DNA of 64,000 bases from Desulfoferula mesophila (lineage in GTDB: Bacteria; Desulfobacterota; Desulfarculia; Desulfarculales; Desulfarculaceae). The notes under the pieces are model-generated. The model worked only from the letters and a program-made list of their open reading frames with translations, made no database searches and was not told where the DNA came from. This document shows, piece after piece, positions 42,438 through 51,150 of the stretch; the stretch's first letter is position 1, and each line of letters begins with the position of its first letter. Location of the stretch: positions 449,501-513,500 of the forward strand of contig NZ_AP028679.1 of assembly GCF_037076455.1 (NCBI RefSeq). Reading direction: 5' to 3'. Made by a program: the position numbers and the translations under genes.

Positions 42438-43667
42438 TCAGGCCAGCCCGGCGTAGATGAGGGCCATCACCTGGGCGTCGGCGATCATGGAAGAGATCCG
42501 GGCGAACTCGTCGGGCTGGTGCACCGAGGGTTCGCAGGAGTACCACACCGCCACCGGCAGGCCGGCCTTGCGGAAAAAGGCGGCCACCGTGCCGCCGCCC
42601 ACCCCGCCCACCTTGGGCTCCAGGCCGCGCACCCGCTTTACCCCCCGGGTCAGGGCTTGCACCACCGGAGACTGGGGGTCGGTGGCCGGGGCGGCCTGCA
42701 TGCGGTTGACCACCTCCAACTCCACCGTGGCCCCCTCCCGGGCGGCGATGGCCTCGAAGCGTTCGGTGAAAACGGCCAGCACTTCTTCCAGGGTGATCCC
42801 CGGCAAAATGCGGCAGTCCACGTAGAACACGTCGCGGCCGGGCACCGTGTTGATGTTGGACACCCCCGCTTCCTTGCGGGTGGGCTCGCAGGTGCTCACC
42901 ATGGGGTCGAACAGGGGGTCGGCGGCCCCGAAGCCCTGGGCCAGCTCCCGGGTGGCCACCATCATCTTGGCCGCGGCGTACAGGGCGTTGACCCCCTTGT
43001 GGGGGGTGGAGCCGTGCACCTGCTTGCCCTGCACCGTGACCTTGAGCCAGAGCATGGATTTTTCCGCCACTTCGATGAAGCTGCCGTCCGGCTCGCCCGC
43101 GTCGGGCACCAGGATAAGGTCGTCCGGCGAAAACAACTCCGGCCGCTTTTTTAGCAGGTGCTCCAGGCCGTAGGCCGAGCCGGTCTCCTCGTCGGACACG
43201 GCGATGAGCCCCACCGGCCCGGCCGGGGCGATGCCCTCGTCTTGTAGAGCCTGCAGGGCGAAGTAGCTCGAGACCAGGGCGGCGTGGTCGTCCATGACCC
43301 CCCGGCCGTAGATGAGGTCGCCGTCCACCTTGAGCTCCCAGGGATCGCTGGACCACAGGGAGCGGTCGCCCTCGGGCACCACGTCCAGATGGCCCAGGAC
43401 CCACACCGGGGGGCCGTCGCCGCCGGGCATCACCCCCCACAGGTTGGGCCGCACCCCGCCGGGCACCCGCTCGTCCGGGGCGTCCTCGTGCTCCGTCTCC
43501 AGGCCCAACTCCTTGAGCCAACGCTCGAATATGGCGGCCTTTTCGCCCTCGCCCTCGCCGCCGTTGGTGGGCCCCAGGGAGGGGACGGCCACCAGCTCGC
43601 GCTGGGCCTCGATCATCCGCTCGCCGTAGGTCCCTATCCTTTGCAACAACCTCTGCGCCTGGTCCAT
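42438..43667 (-). CDS. M20-family metallopeptidase (ArgE/DapE/CPG2 type)
   Basis: A 409-residue di-zinc amidohydrolase that would remove acyl groups or cleave short peptides. Metal ligands are seen at H93 and D95 in GHLDVVPEGD, D126 in YGRGVMDDHA, and E160-E161 in VSDEETGS (general base and ligand). The dimerisation lobe lies in the middle. No signal peptide is present, so it is cytoplasmic. I start at ATG 43667 with GGGAG 6 nt upstream. The gene leads a transcript with a solute-binding protein, which suggests use of an imported peptide or acyl-amino acid. Exact substrate unknown. Confidence 0.88.
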   Translation of the reverse strand: MDQAQRLLQRIGTYGERMIEAQRELVAVPSLGPTNGGEGEGEKAAIFERWLKELGLETEHEDAPDERVPGGVRPNLWGVMPGGDGPPVWVLGHLDVVPEGDRSLWSSDPWELKVDGDLIYGRGVMDDHAALVSSYFALQALQDEGIAPAGPVGLIAVSDEETGSAYGLEHLLKKRPELFSPDDLILVPDAGEPDGSFIEVAEKSMLWLKVTVQGKQVHGSTPHKGVNALYAAAKMMVATRELAQGFGAADPLFDPMVSTCEPTRKEAGVSNINTVPGRDVFYVDCRILPGITLEEVLAVFTERFEAIAAREGATVELEVVNRMQAAPATDPQSPVVQALTRGVKRVRGLEPKVGGVGGGTVAAFFRKAGLPVAVWYSCEPSVHQPDEFARISSMIADAQVMALIYAGLA

Positions 43668-43713
43668 GTCCGCTCCCTGTTGAATGCCGGTTCGAGCCCA
43701 AGGGCCTGAGAGT

Positions 43714-43742
43714 AGGCTAGCCTGACGGCCGCCGGGGGTCAA
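43714..43742 (-). promoter_or_regulatory. Promoter of the M20 peptidase/SBP operon
   Basis: On the minus strand TTGACC (43742-43737), a 17-nt spacer and TAGCCT (43719-43714). The start codon is 46 nt downstream. Its -35 lies 6 nt from the -35 of the divergent promoter. Confidence 0.55.
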
Positions 43743-43748
43743 GGCGCA

Positions 43749-43777
43749 TTGACACTTGCAATTCAAGGGGTTAACAT
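43749..43777 (+). promoter_or_regulatory. Promoter of the 1539-residue protein gene
   Basis: TTGACA (43749-43754), a 17-nt spacer and TAACAT (43772-43777). The -35 is perfect and the -10 matches four of six. The start codon is 74 nt past the -10. Confidence 0.65.
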
Positions 43778-43808
43778 TCCTGAACCTTGCTGGTCCGCCC
43801 GGGAGCGG

Positions 43809-43824
43809 GGGGTGAGCTCACCCC
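43809..43824. promoter_or_regulatory. Perfect 16-bp palindrome in the 5' UTR of the large gene
   Basis: GGGGTGAGCTCACCCC is a complete palindrome, between the promoter (43749-43777) and the ribosome-binding site AAAGGAG (43840-43846). With no loop it is better suited to a dimeric DNA-binding protein than to an RNA hairpin. Confidence 0.45.
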
Positions 43825-43850
43825 AGTCCCCCCCGGGCCAAAGGAGTACC

Positions 43851-46800
43851 GTGCCCGACGTCGTCGCCAAGGCGGCTCTGCCCCCGGAAGTCAGAAGATT
43901 TTCGGGGCTATACCGCTTTATTGACCCCGAGCGCTTTGCCGAGTTGGGCATCGACCCGGAGGACGTGCCCCTGGGCACCTACCCCGCCGAGGACCACCCT
44001 CCCTTTTTGCCCGACCGCCTGGGGGGCAACGCCTACGGCCTGGGCCTTTTCGAGCAGGCCACCCTGCCGCCGGAGCAGGCCAGCCTGGTGGAGGGCCTGG
44101 ACCTGGCCGATTCCGAGGCGGTGGCCGCCAACCACCGCCAGCTCAACGACATCTTCAAGCGCCTGGGCCTGCTGATTCGCTACACCAGCCAGGGCGCGCC
44201 CTTTTTCCTCATCCCCCGCCAATTCGTGGCCCACTTCCTGGTGGAGGTGCGCGCCCGGGCCGACGAGATCATCGCCTTTTTGAGCGGGCTGATGGTGCGC
44301 CGCCTGCGCGAAACCATGCGGGTGGGGCTGCTCTCGGCCGAGAGCGAGCTGCTCTTGCCCGAGCTGGCCAGCCGCATGCCCCACCTGGAATTCGTGGTGC
44401 TGGAAAGTCTGGAGCAGGTGGCCGCCAACCGGGAGCCCCTGGAGGCGGTGGTGCTGGTGGAGGATCCCTGGGAGTTTTTCGCCGAGCGCCTGCGCCGGGC
44501 GGGCTGGGACACCCCCAACGACCGCCGGGGCCGCGAGGATCTGGGCTATTTCGCGGCCGGGCGGCTCTACGACCTGTTGGCCGAGGGCGGCGAGCTCATG
44601 ATCCTGGCCGACCGGCCCCTGGCCAGCACCAACGACACCATGCAGGTGAGCTTCAAGAACCAATTGGAGTTCAAGCGCTTCCTCATGTTCAGCCACGTCT
44701 ACCGCACCAGGCGGCGCTACCAGAGCGGGGCGGGCATGAGCCTGGAGGTCAATCGCTTCGACTTCTACTCCTTCCTCTCGGGCCTGGGGGTGTACCACGA
44801 AACGGTGGAGGGGCTTTTGGAGGGCCGCAGCCTGGCCTATTTGGAGCCCCAAGAGATAGACGGCCTGACCCACCAGGACCTGCCCCTGCCCCGGGGCAGC
44901 GACGAGCGCCTGCTCAACTCCTGGAGCCGCTGGTTCGGGGCCTTTTTCAGCCAGCAGCACCTGGGCACCGCCCTGCCCGAGGCCCAGGAACGGGCCTGGG
45001 CCGCCCAGTACGTCTTGGAGGGCAGCTTTCCGGAGACCCTGTGCACCTTCCAAGGGGCGCGGCGCCAGCCGCCGGAGACCCTGGCGGCCATCGCCAGCCG
45101 GGTGAGGCGCAAGCGCATCGCCGGTTGCGACCGGGAGCTGTTGGCCGCCTACAAGGATTCCTTCGCCTATGTGCTCAGGGTGTTGGACATCCTGGAGCGG
45201 GTGCGCCAGGGGACCTACACCGAGCTGCCGGGCCTGGAGCTCAGCCGCCTGCGCAAGCCCTTCGAGACCGTGGTGCACCAGAGCCAGCTCAAGGACGTGC
45301 GCCGCCTCATGGAGCTGGCCCCCCGCCTGGCCCGCCTGGAGCAGCGCCTCAACCCCGGCAAGCTCTTGGGGCCGCGCACCCCGGTCTTGGACAACCTGGA
45401 GAAGCTTTCCCTGATGGGGGTGGAGGCCGCCCCCTTGTTGCAGCTGTACCTCATGGTTCTGGGCCACAGCACCATGACCCGCGTCACCTTTGGCAAGCTG
45501 CCGGAAAACTCCCTGGGGCCCCTCACCGATCTGAGCGGCTACCAGGACCTGGCGGAGGCGGTGGAGGTGGTGCGCCTGTACCGCCTGCTCTCGGTGGCCG
45601 AGGCGGCGGCGGCCAATCCGGGCGCCCTGAGCCGGGGCCAGGCCTGGGAGATGTTCACCCTCTACGACAAGTGCATCCGGGTGCTCACCGAACCGGAGCT
45701 TACCTGGGACGACATCCTGGACGAGCAGATAAGCCAGGTGGGCGGGGTGCAGGCCAAGGCCACCCGCAAGCTGCTCAAGCTCTTCGGGCTGTTCGAGCAC
45801 CTGGAGGACTGGCAGCGCCTGGAGATGGCCGGGCCGCGCGAGAAGGAGGCCCTGGCCGGCTTCGACCAGCTCAGGCTGGAGCGGGTCAACCAGGTCATCG
45901 AGTTGGTGCAACAGCTGCGCCGCTTCGTGGAGCACTTCTACGCCGGCGATTCCTCGGTGCGCCCTTATTTCTTCCGGGCCCTATTGGTCAGCGAGCTGCA
46001 CGGCAGCGGGCGGCTTCTGCCCAGCCTCGGCACGGCGGCCAGCTTCACCCTGCTGTGGATCTGCGTGCATCTGAGCGAAAAGCACCTGATCAACTTCAAC
46101 CCCCTGCTGGCCAACGGCGACGAGGACGAGCTGGCCGGACGCCTGGCCAAGCTGCGCCGGGCCCTCTTGGCCTTCTCGCCCCAAGACCTGCCCCCGGACC
46201 ACCTGGCCCGCCTGCGCCGCAGCCTGGCCACCGGGGGCGAGGCCTACCTGGGCGACTCGGGCATCTACTTCAGCCTGGACCCGGCCACCGTGGCCCTGAT
46301 GCCCCACTTCATGGACCCCCACCAGGAGCTTTCCCGGCTGGGCCAGCTGGTCAGCCACACCCAGAGCCAAGCCCTGGCCGAGGTGCCGGCCCGCCGTCTG
46401 GCGGAGATGGACCGCTGTTGCCACGAGCTGGAGTGTTTTCTTAGGGCGCAGCCCCAACCCCAGCCCGGCGAGTTGGCCCAGATGTCCGAGGAACTGCGGC
46501 GCCTGCGGACCCGCCTGGAGCGCCATCTCCTGGACGAACTCTTGGTGCTCCCGCGCTTTTCCTTGAACCTGGGCCGCCTGCTGCGGCGATGTCCCCGGAT
46601 CATGGAGCGGCTGCTGCCCCAAGACGCCCAGCACCCCATGACCCGTCGCCGTCTGGCCGCCGCGGCCAAGCTGAGCGCCATGGGCCTGCGCCGCCTGGAG
46701 GGCTTCCAGGACATGCAGCTCAGCCACGAGATGGCCCGCCAGGAGTTCGGGGCCGCCGCGGCGGGCATCGTGGGGGCCACCCCTCTGCAGTTTCAGCGCC

Positions 46801-48470
46801 TCACCGCCAGCCTGGCCCAGCTATTGGACGTGCAGCCCTATCTGGGTCGCCTGATGATGCTGGCGGTGCTGCTCTACGAAGAGGGCGAGCCGCCCGCGCC
46901 CGAGTCCCTGGAAGACTCGGTCATGCTGGCCCACCTGGACCTGACCACGGTCCAGCACCAGGATTTGGCCTTTTTGCTGGAGCACCAGGGGCTGTTCCGC
47001 CAGATCATCTTCGGCGAGGCCTGCCTGGTGGGCCTGCAGCCGCTTTTGGAAAACAACGATCCGCCCATGGTGGAGGTGTTGTTCATCATGGCCGTGGTGT
47101 GCGGGGCGGCCCGGCGGGAGGGCTATCTCACCGAGGATCTCCTGGAGCGCTACTTCGCCCTGCTGGATCTGGTGCGCCGCCTGAGCCGCAAGCGAACCCC
47201 GGCCCGGCAGGCGCAGGACGACCTGGTGGCCGACAACGCCCGGCGCCGCCTGGCCCTGGAGCGCTATCTGGAGGTGCAGACCGACGGCTCCCCGGCCACC
47301 AGCCTGCGCTATCTTATGGAAAACACCCGCCTGCCCGACGAGGGGCGCGAGAGTTGGCTGGCCCAGGGGCGGGTGCTTACGGGCATCAACCGCCTGTTGC
47401 AGCTCCGGGGCCTGGTGCTGGTGGACTGCCAGGACCTGTTCATGCTCTACAACGAAGTGCCGCTAAAATACATCTATCGCCTCAAGGCCCTGCGCTCGGT
47501 GGGGGTCACCCACTTCGAGCGCGACCTTTACGAGGGCCGCCGGGTGCTCCGGGGCCTGGAGCAGGTCCGCCCCGAGGTGCAGGAGTTTCTGCTGCAGGCC
47601 CTGAGCGACAGCGCCCAGGCGGTGCGCCTGGCATATTTCGCCCCGGCGGCCGAACGCCTGACCTATCTCAACCAGGTACGCCTTTTGGTGCTGGGCCTGG
47701 CCGCGGCGGGCCTGGTCTCCCAGGGAGACGGGCGGCCGGTGACCGTGAGCTTCGCGCCCCTGGCGCGGGTGATGGGCCGCAAGTTCGAGATGGTCAACGA
47801 GCTGGTCAGTTCCCTGGACGCCAAGGCCCTGGTGCAAAACCCCGAGGATCTAAAGCGCCTGGTAGGGGCCAAGGAGGGCCTGTCGCTCATTCTGGCCGCC
47901 CGGGGGAACAAGGTGAGCCTGGCCGCCGAAGACTCCCTGCGCCTGGACCGCAAGATCGAGGCGGTGCGCCGGGCCTCCAGCCCGGGCAAGCTCAAGCGCC
48001 TGTATCACGACGAGCTCAAGAAGCTCAGCCTCACCGCCCACCGCAACGTGGACTACCAGCAGCGCCTGGAAGAGGCCTTCCAGGCCAGCCTGGAGCGTCT
48101 GGGTTCTGCGATGCTGGAGCGGGTGGGCCAGACCATGGCCGCGGTGGAAGACCTGGCCCGGTTGGAGGAGGTGTTCAAGCTCGCCTGGGAGCAGGGCCAG
48201 GAGCTGCCCCTGGGGCCGGACCGCCAGGGCAGCCTGCGCGACTTGTTCGAAATGAACGCCGAGCGCCTCAGGGCCCAACTGTTGGAACGCCTCACCGCCC
48301 GCCTGGAGCGGGTGGGCAGCTTCCAGGAACTGGACGAGCTGTGGCAGCGGGCCAAAAATAAGCTGGCCGAGCAGAGCCGCTACGTGGGCCAGCCCTTCCA
48401 TCTGGAGGTGGCCCGCCGTTTTGATAGAAGAGCGCAAGAGTTGAGGGGACGCGCCCGTCCCACCCTCTAG
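43851..48470 (+). CDS. Very large (1539 aa) protein of unknown family
   Basis: A single frame of 1539 residues from GTG 43851, with AAAGGAG 5 nt upstream and a good promoter. I find no Walker, nuclease, protease, kinase or transmembrane motif. The composition is rich in Leu, Arg, Glu and Ala, with many long amphipathic helices throughout, especially the last 250 residues. An early section (about 150-300) has alternating strands and helices that include VGLLSAESELLLPEL, LEFVVLES and VVLVEDPWEFF, resembling a Rossmann-like fold. No signal peptide is present, so it is cytoplasmic. It is alone on its transcript, followed by two palindromic elements. Scaffold or nucleotide-binding roles are guesses. 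Confidence 0.8.
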   Translation: MPDVVAKAALPPEVRRFSGLYRFIDPERFAELGIDPEDVPLGTYPAEDHPPFLPDRLGGNAYGLGLFEQATLPPEQASLVEGLDLADSEAVAANHRQLNDIFKRLGLLIRYTSQGAPFFLIPRQFVAHFLVEVRARADEIIAFLSGLMVRRLRETMRVGLLSAESELLLPELASRMPHLEFVVLESLEQVAANREPLEAVVLVEDPWEFFAERLRRAGWDTPNDRRGREDLGYFAAGRLYDLLAEGGELMILADRPLASTNDTMQVSFKNQLEFKRFLMFSHVYRTRRRYQSGAGMSLEVNRFDFYSFLSGLGVYHETVEGLLEGRSLAYLEPQEIDGLTHQDLPLPRGSDERLLNSWSRWFGAFFSQQHLGTALPEAQERAWAAQYVLEGSFPETLCTFQGARRQPPETLAAIASRVRRKRIAGCDRELLAAYKDSFAYVLRVLDILERVRQGTYTELPGLELSRLRKPFETVVHQSQLKDVRRLMELAPRLARLEQRLNPGKLLGPRTPVLDNLEKLSLMGVEAAPLLQLYLMVLGHSTMTRVTFGKLPENSLGPLTDLSGYQDLAEAVEVVRLYRLLSVAEAAAANPGALSRGQAWEMFTLYDKCIRVLTEPELTWDDILDEQISQVGGVQAKATRKLLKLFGLFEHLEDWQRLEMAGPREKEALAGFDQLRLERVNQVIELVQQLRRFVEHFYAGDSSVRPYFFRALLVSELHGSGRLLPSLGTAASFTLLWICVHLSEKHLINFNPLLANGDEDELAGRLAKLRRALLAFSPQDLPPDHLARLRRSLATGGEAYLGDSGIYFSLDPATVALMPHFMDPHQELSRLGQLVSHTQSQALAEVPARRLAEMDRCCHELECFLRAQPQPQPGELAQMSEELRRLRTRLERHLLDELLVLPRFSLNLGRLLRRCPRIMERLLPQDAQHPMTRRRLAAAAKLSAMGLRRLEGFQDMQLSHEMARQEFGAAAAGIVGATPLQFQRLTASLAQLLDVQPYLGRLMMLAVLLYEEGEPPAPESLEDSVMLAHLDLTTVQHQDLAFLLEHQGLFRQIIFGEACLVGLQPLLENNDPPMVEVLFIMAVVCGAARREGYLTEDLLERYFALLDLVRRLSRKRTPARQAQDDLVADNARRRLALERYLEVQTDGSPATSLRYLMENTRLPDEGRESWLAQGRVLTGINRLLQLRGLVLVDCQDLFMLYNEVPLKYIYRLKALRSVGVTHFERDLYEGRRVLRGLEQVRPEVQEFLLQALSDSAQAVRLAYFAPAAERLTYLNQVRLLVLGLAAAGLVSQGDGRPVTVSFAPLARVMGRKFEMVNELVSSLDAKALVQNPEDLKRLVGAKEGLSLILAARGNKVSLAAEDSLRLDRKIEAVRRASSPGKLKRLYHDELKKLSLTAHRNVDYQQRLEEAFQASLERLGSAMLERVGQTMAAVEDLARLEEVFKLAWEQGQELPLGPDRQGSLRDLFEMNAERLRAQLLERLTARLERVGSFQELDELWQRAKNKLAEQSRYVGQPFHLEVARRFDRRAQELRGRARPTL

Positions 48471-48471
48471 G

Positions 48472-48594
48472 CGGCTTCGCCAGGCGGCACCAGGCTGCGT
48501 TGCGGGCGGCGCTCGCCTCCTCGGCGTATTGGCATATACGCCTGCGGGTCTCGCTGGCCCGGCGCCTTGCCTGGCATCCCCTGGCTGTGCCGCT
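48472..48594 (+). repeat. Palindromic intergenic element, copy E
   Basis: It starts 1 nt after the stop of the 1539-residue gene. The left arm is CGGCTTCGCCAGGCGGC, the apical stem GGCGTAT (48523-48529) with ATACGCC (48536-48542), and the right arm CCCCTGGCTGTGCCG. It is the first of a tandem pair with copy F, 8 nt apart. Confidence 0.88.
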
Positions 48595-48602
48595 GGGGGG
48601 AG

Positions 48603-48724
48603 CGGCTTCGCCAGGTGGCCGATAGCTGCGTTGCCGGCTTAGCTCAAGGCTCGATGTAGGCTCTGCTACATCCGCGCCATTCGCTGGCCGGACGCCTTGC
48701 TCTCGCCCGCCTAGCTGTGCCGCT
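48603..48724 (+). repeat. Palindromic intergenic element, copy F
   Basis: The left arm is CGGCTTCGCCAGGTGG and the right arm CCGCCTAGCTGTGCCG. The apical stem is GATGTAG (48653-48659) with CTACATC (48666-48672), so all changes relative to copy E are compensated across the stem. It directly follows copy E in the same orientation, between convergent genes. Confidence 0.85.
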
Positions 48725-48751
48725 GGGCGTGGTGATTTTAAGAAAGAACTG

Positions 48752-48786
48752 AAAAATAACCGTAGCCTGCCGGGTGCGGGTTATTT
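48752..48786 (-). terminator. Terminator overlapping the nitroreductase stop
   Basis: AAATAACC (48754-48761) pairs with GGTTATTT (48779-48786). On the minus strand it ends in TTTTT. The nitroreductase stop codon at 48783-48781 lies within the stem. Confidence 0.55.
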
Positions 48787-49386
48787 GCCGCCGTGGCGCT
48801 TCCAATGCAGCATGTTGCCCAGGGCCCGCTTGGGCACCACCTGGCGGCCGTGGTCGTCGCGCCAGTAGCGGATGACCTCCTTGCCCACCTGCTCCGGGGA
48901 CAGGTCCACGGTGGTGGGCTCCTCGGCCGGGCGGCCCAGGGCGATCACCGAATCCAGCTTGAGTTCCGGGGGCAGGCCCAGCAGCTTGGAGGCCCTGGGC
49001 CCGTTGATGCTGTGGATCCAGCAGGTGCCCACTCCCTGGTCCTGGGCCAACAGCAGCATGGCCATCACCGCCGCGCCCAGGTCGTAGTCGCTGCCCACCG
49101 ACGGCAGATACTCCTGGCGCACGGCCACCGCGACATAGGCGGTGGGGCGATGGGCCTCGTCGGGGGTGCCCACCGGCGCGGTGTAGGCGGCCCACTTGAG
49201 GCAGCCGAAGATTTCTTCGCAGAGCTCCGGCTGGGTTACCACCACGTATTCCAGGGGTTGCAGGTTGGCCGCCGCCGGGGACAGGCGGGCCACGGCCACC
49301 AGATCCTCCAAGAAGCCGCGCTCCAAGGGCTCCTGGGAAAAGCTGCGCACCGAGCGCCGCGCCAGGATGGCTTGCCTAGTTTCCAT
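48781..49386 (-). CDS. Nitroreductase-family FMN flavoprotein
   Basis: A 201-residue NADH/NADPH-dependent flavin enzyme. The N-terminal FMN-phosphate motif is ARRSVRSFSQEPL, with PAAANLQPLEYVVV as the substrate and FMN segment, and GVGTCWIHSI and IALGRPAEEP near the C-terminus are typical. The fold is a domain-swapped homodimer. Members reduce nitro compounds, quinones or flavins, or modify other substrates. It lies 21 nt downstream of the IspH-UbiA gene on the same strand, so they are likely co-transcribed, but a specific link is not visible. Confidence 0.88.
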   Translation of the reverse strand: METRQAILARRSVRSFSQEPLERGFLEDLVAVARLSPAAANLQPLEYVVVTQPELCEEIFGCLKWAAYTAPVGTPDEAHRPTAYVAVAVRQEYLPSVGSDYDLGAAVMAMLLLAQDQGVGTCWIHSINGPRASKLLGLPPELKLDSVIALGRPAEEPTTVDLSPEQVGKEVIRYWRDDHGRQVVPKRALGNMLHWKRHGGK

Positions 49387-49407
49387 GATTTCCTCTTCGC
49401 GTACCGT

Positions 49408-51150
49408 CTAGAAAACCCACCAGGCCAGGGCCAGGACTCCGGCCAGCCAGAAATTGCCGTCCACCAGGGCCTCGCCCATGGTGCCGGGCAAAAGGTCGCC
49501 CCGGCTGAGCACCCGCTGCATCGTCGCCAGCCCGGCCACGGGCAAAAGCAGCAACCAGCACAGCCCCGCCGGCAGCCCGGCCAGGGGGGCCAGGAGCATA
49601 AGAAGGGCCAGGGCGGCCAGCAGCCAGGAGACCAGGCGCAAGGTGCCCTTTTCGCCCAGCATGATGGGTATGGTCTCCTTGCCCACCACCAGGTCGCCCT
49701 GCACGTCCAGCACGTCGAACACCGCGCAGCGGCAAAACACCAGCACCGTGGTGTAGACAAAGGCCAACAGCAGGGCCGCGGGGTTCCACACCCCCAGGGT
49801 CACGGCGGGCAGGGCCGCCACCACCACCGCCCAGGCCCCGGCGGCGCTCACCGTCTTGGAGCCGGGGATGTCCTTGAGGCTGGCGAACTTCAGTCGCCGG
49901 CTCAGGGCGGCGGGCACCACGGGCACCGAGTAGAGGATGCCCAGCAGGCTGATGAGGCTGACGATGACAAAGGGCCAGGGCCCCAGCACAAGGCACAGCG
50001 CCAGGGCGGCGGCCGCGCTGAAGATTCCCGAGCCGATCAAGAAGACCCGGTGCTTGATCAGAAATTGGGCCCGGTCCGGGTCGTTGTATTGGCCCGCTTC
50101 CTTGTCCAGGAAGTGGTTGAGGATGTGCATGGCGTAGATGTAGAAGAAGGCGGTGGCCGCCAGGGAGAGGTGGGGCCGCATCCCCTGGAGCAGGCTGGCC
50201 GCGCAGGTCATCAACGCCGCGCCCAGGGCCACCAGCAGCTGGCTGCGCACGAAGAAGCGGAACACCCGCCGCAGCAAATAGGAGCCGTGCCCCTCGCCCT
50301 CGCTGCGCAGGGTGCCCAGTTCCCGGAGCACCCGCTTGATGAGCCAGTTGGGGGTGGAAGCCCCGGCGGTGACCCCCACCGTGTCCAGGCGGGCCAGCTT
50401 CTCCCGGGGCAGCTCCTCGGCGGTCTCCACCGCGAACACCGGTTTGCCCAGATCGGCGGCCACCTGGGCCAGGCGCTGGGTGTTGCCGCTGCTGCGACCG
50501 CCCACCACCACCACCGCGTCCACCTCTCCGGCCAGGTTCTTGACCTCGTCCTGGCGGCGGTGGGTGGCCTCGCAGATGGTCTGGTGCACCTCCACCGCGC
50601 CGAAGCGCTTTTCCAGGGCCGCCACGATGGCCGCGAGGTTCTCGCCGGTCTGGGTGGTCTGGGCCGCCACCACCACGTCGCTGAGCGGCGGTAGCTGGGC
50701 CACCTCCTCGGGCCTGGACACCACCCGGCCCCGCCCCTGGGAGTGGCCCATGAGGCCCACCACCTCGGGGTGGCTGGCGTCGCCCACGATGATCACGTCC
50801 GCCCCCCGCCTGGCCGCCCGGGCGATGATGGCCTGCACCCGGATGACCCGGGGGCAGGTGCCCTCCACGACGCGGCTGAAGCCCGCCGCCTTCAGGCGCT
50901 GTTTGTCCTGGGGCGGCACCCCGTGGGCCCTGATGATCACCGTGCCGCCGTCCACGCTGCCCGGCGGGGGTATTTCGCTCAGCACCCGGATGCCCTTGCT
51001 CTCCAACAGATCGAGCACTTGGGGGTTGTGGATCAGGGGGCCGTAGGTGAACACCGGGCCCTGGGCATGGTGGGCCTGGGTAAGGGCCAGCTCCATGGCC
51101 CGGCGCACCCCCATGCAAAAACCGGCGTAGCGGGCCAGCCGAACCTTCAT
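49408..51150 (-). CDS. ispH: IspH-UbiA fusion: HMBPP reductase joined to a prenyltransferase
   Basis: A 580-residue two-domain protein. Residues 1-285 are IspH, which makes IPP and DMAPP from HMBPP: C12, C99 and C193 ligate the [4Fe-4S] cluster, with H41, H76 and H127 in place and the SGNTQRL segment. Residues about 300-580 form a UbiA-type membrane prenyltransferase with the first Asp-rich region NHFLDKEAGQYND (345-357) and second motif DVLDVQGD (479-486), and about eight helices. The fusion would couple precursor synthesis to prenylation of an aromatic or similar acceptor. It overlaps the dus gene by 4 bases. The acceptor is unknown; menaquinone synthesis is one option. Confidence 0.93.
   Translation of the reverse strand: MKVRLARYAGFCMGVRRAMELALTQAHHAQGPVFTYGPLIHNPQVLDLLESKGIRVLSEIPPPGSVDGGTVIIRAHGVPPQDKQRLKAAGFSRVVEGTCPRVIRVQAIIARAARRGADVIIVGDASHPEVVGLMGHSQGRGRVVSRPEEVAQLPPLSDVVVAAQTTQTGENLAAIVAALEKRFGAVEVHQTICEATHRRQDEVKNLAGEVDAVVVVGGRSSGNTQRLAQVAADLGKPVFAVETAEELPREKLARLDTVGVTAGASTPNWLIKRVLRELGTLRSEGEGHGSYLLRRVFRFFVRSQLLVALGAALMTCAASLLQGMRPHLSLAATAFFYIYAMHILNHFLDKEAGQYNDPDRAQFLIKHRVFLIGSGIFSAAAALALCLVLGPWPFVIVSLISLLGILYSVPVVPAALSRRLKFASLKDIPGSKTVSAAGAWAVVVAALPAVTLGVWNPAALLLAFVYTTVLVFCRCAVFDVLDVQGDLVVGKETIPIMLGEKGTLRLVSWLLAALALLMLLAPLAGLPAGLCWLLLLPVAGLATMQRVLSRGDLLPGTMGEALVDGNFWLAGVLALAWWVF

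Noticed and set aside
43688-43700. TTCGAG segment resembling a tRNA T-loop
   Set aside because: No acceptor, D or anticodon stems can be formed around it.
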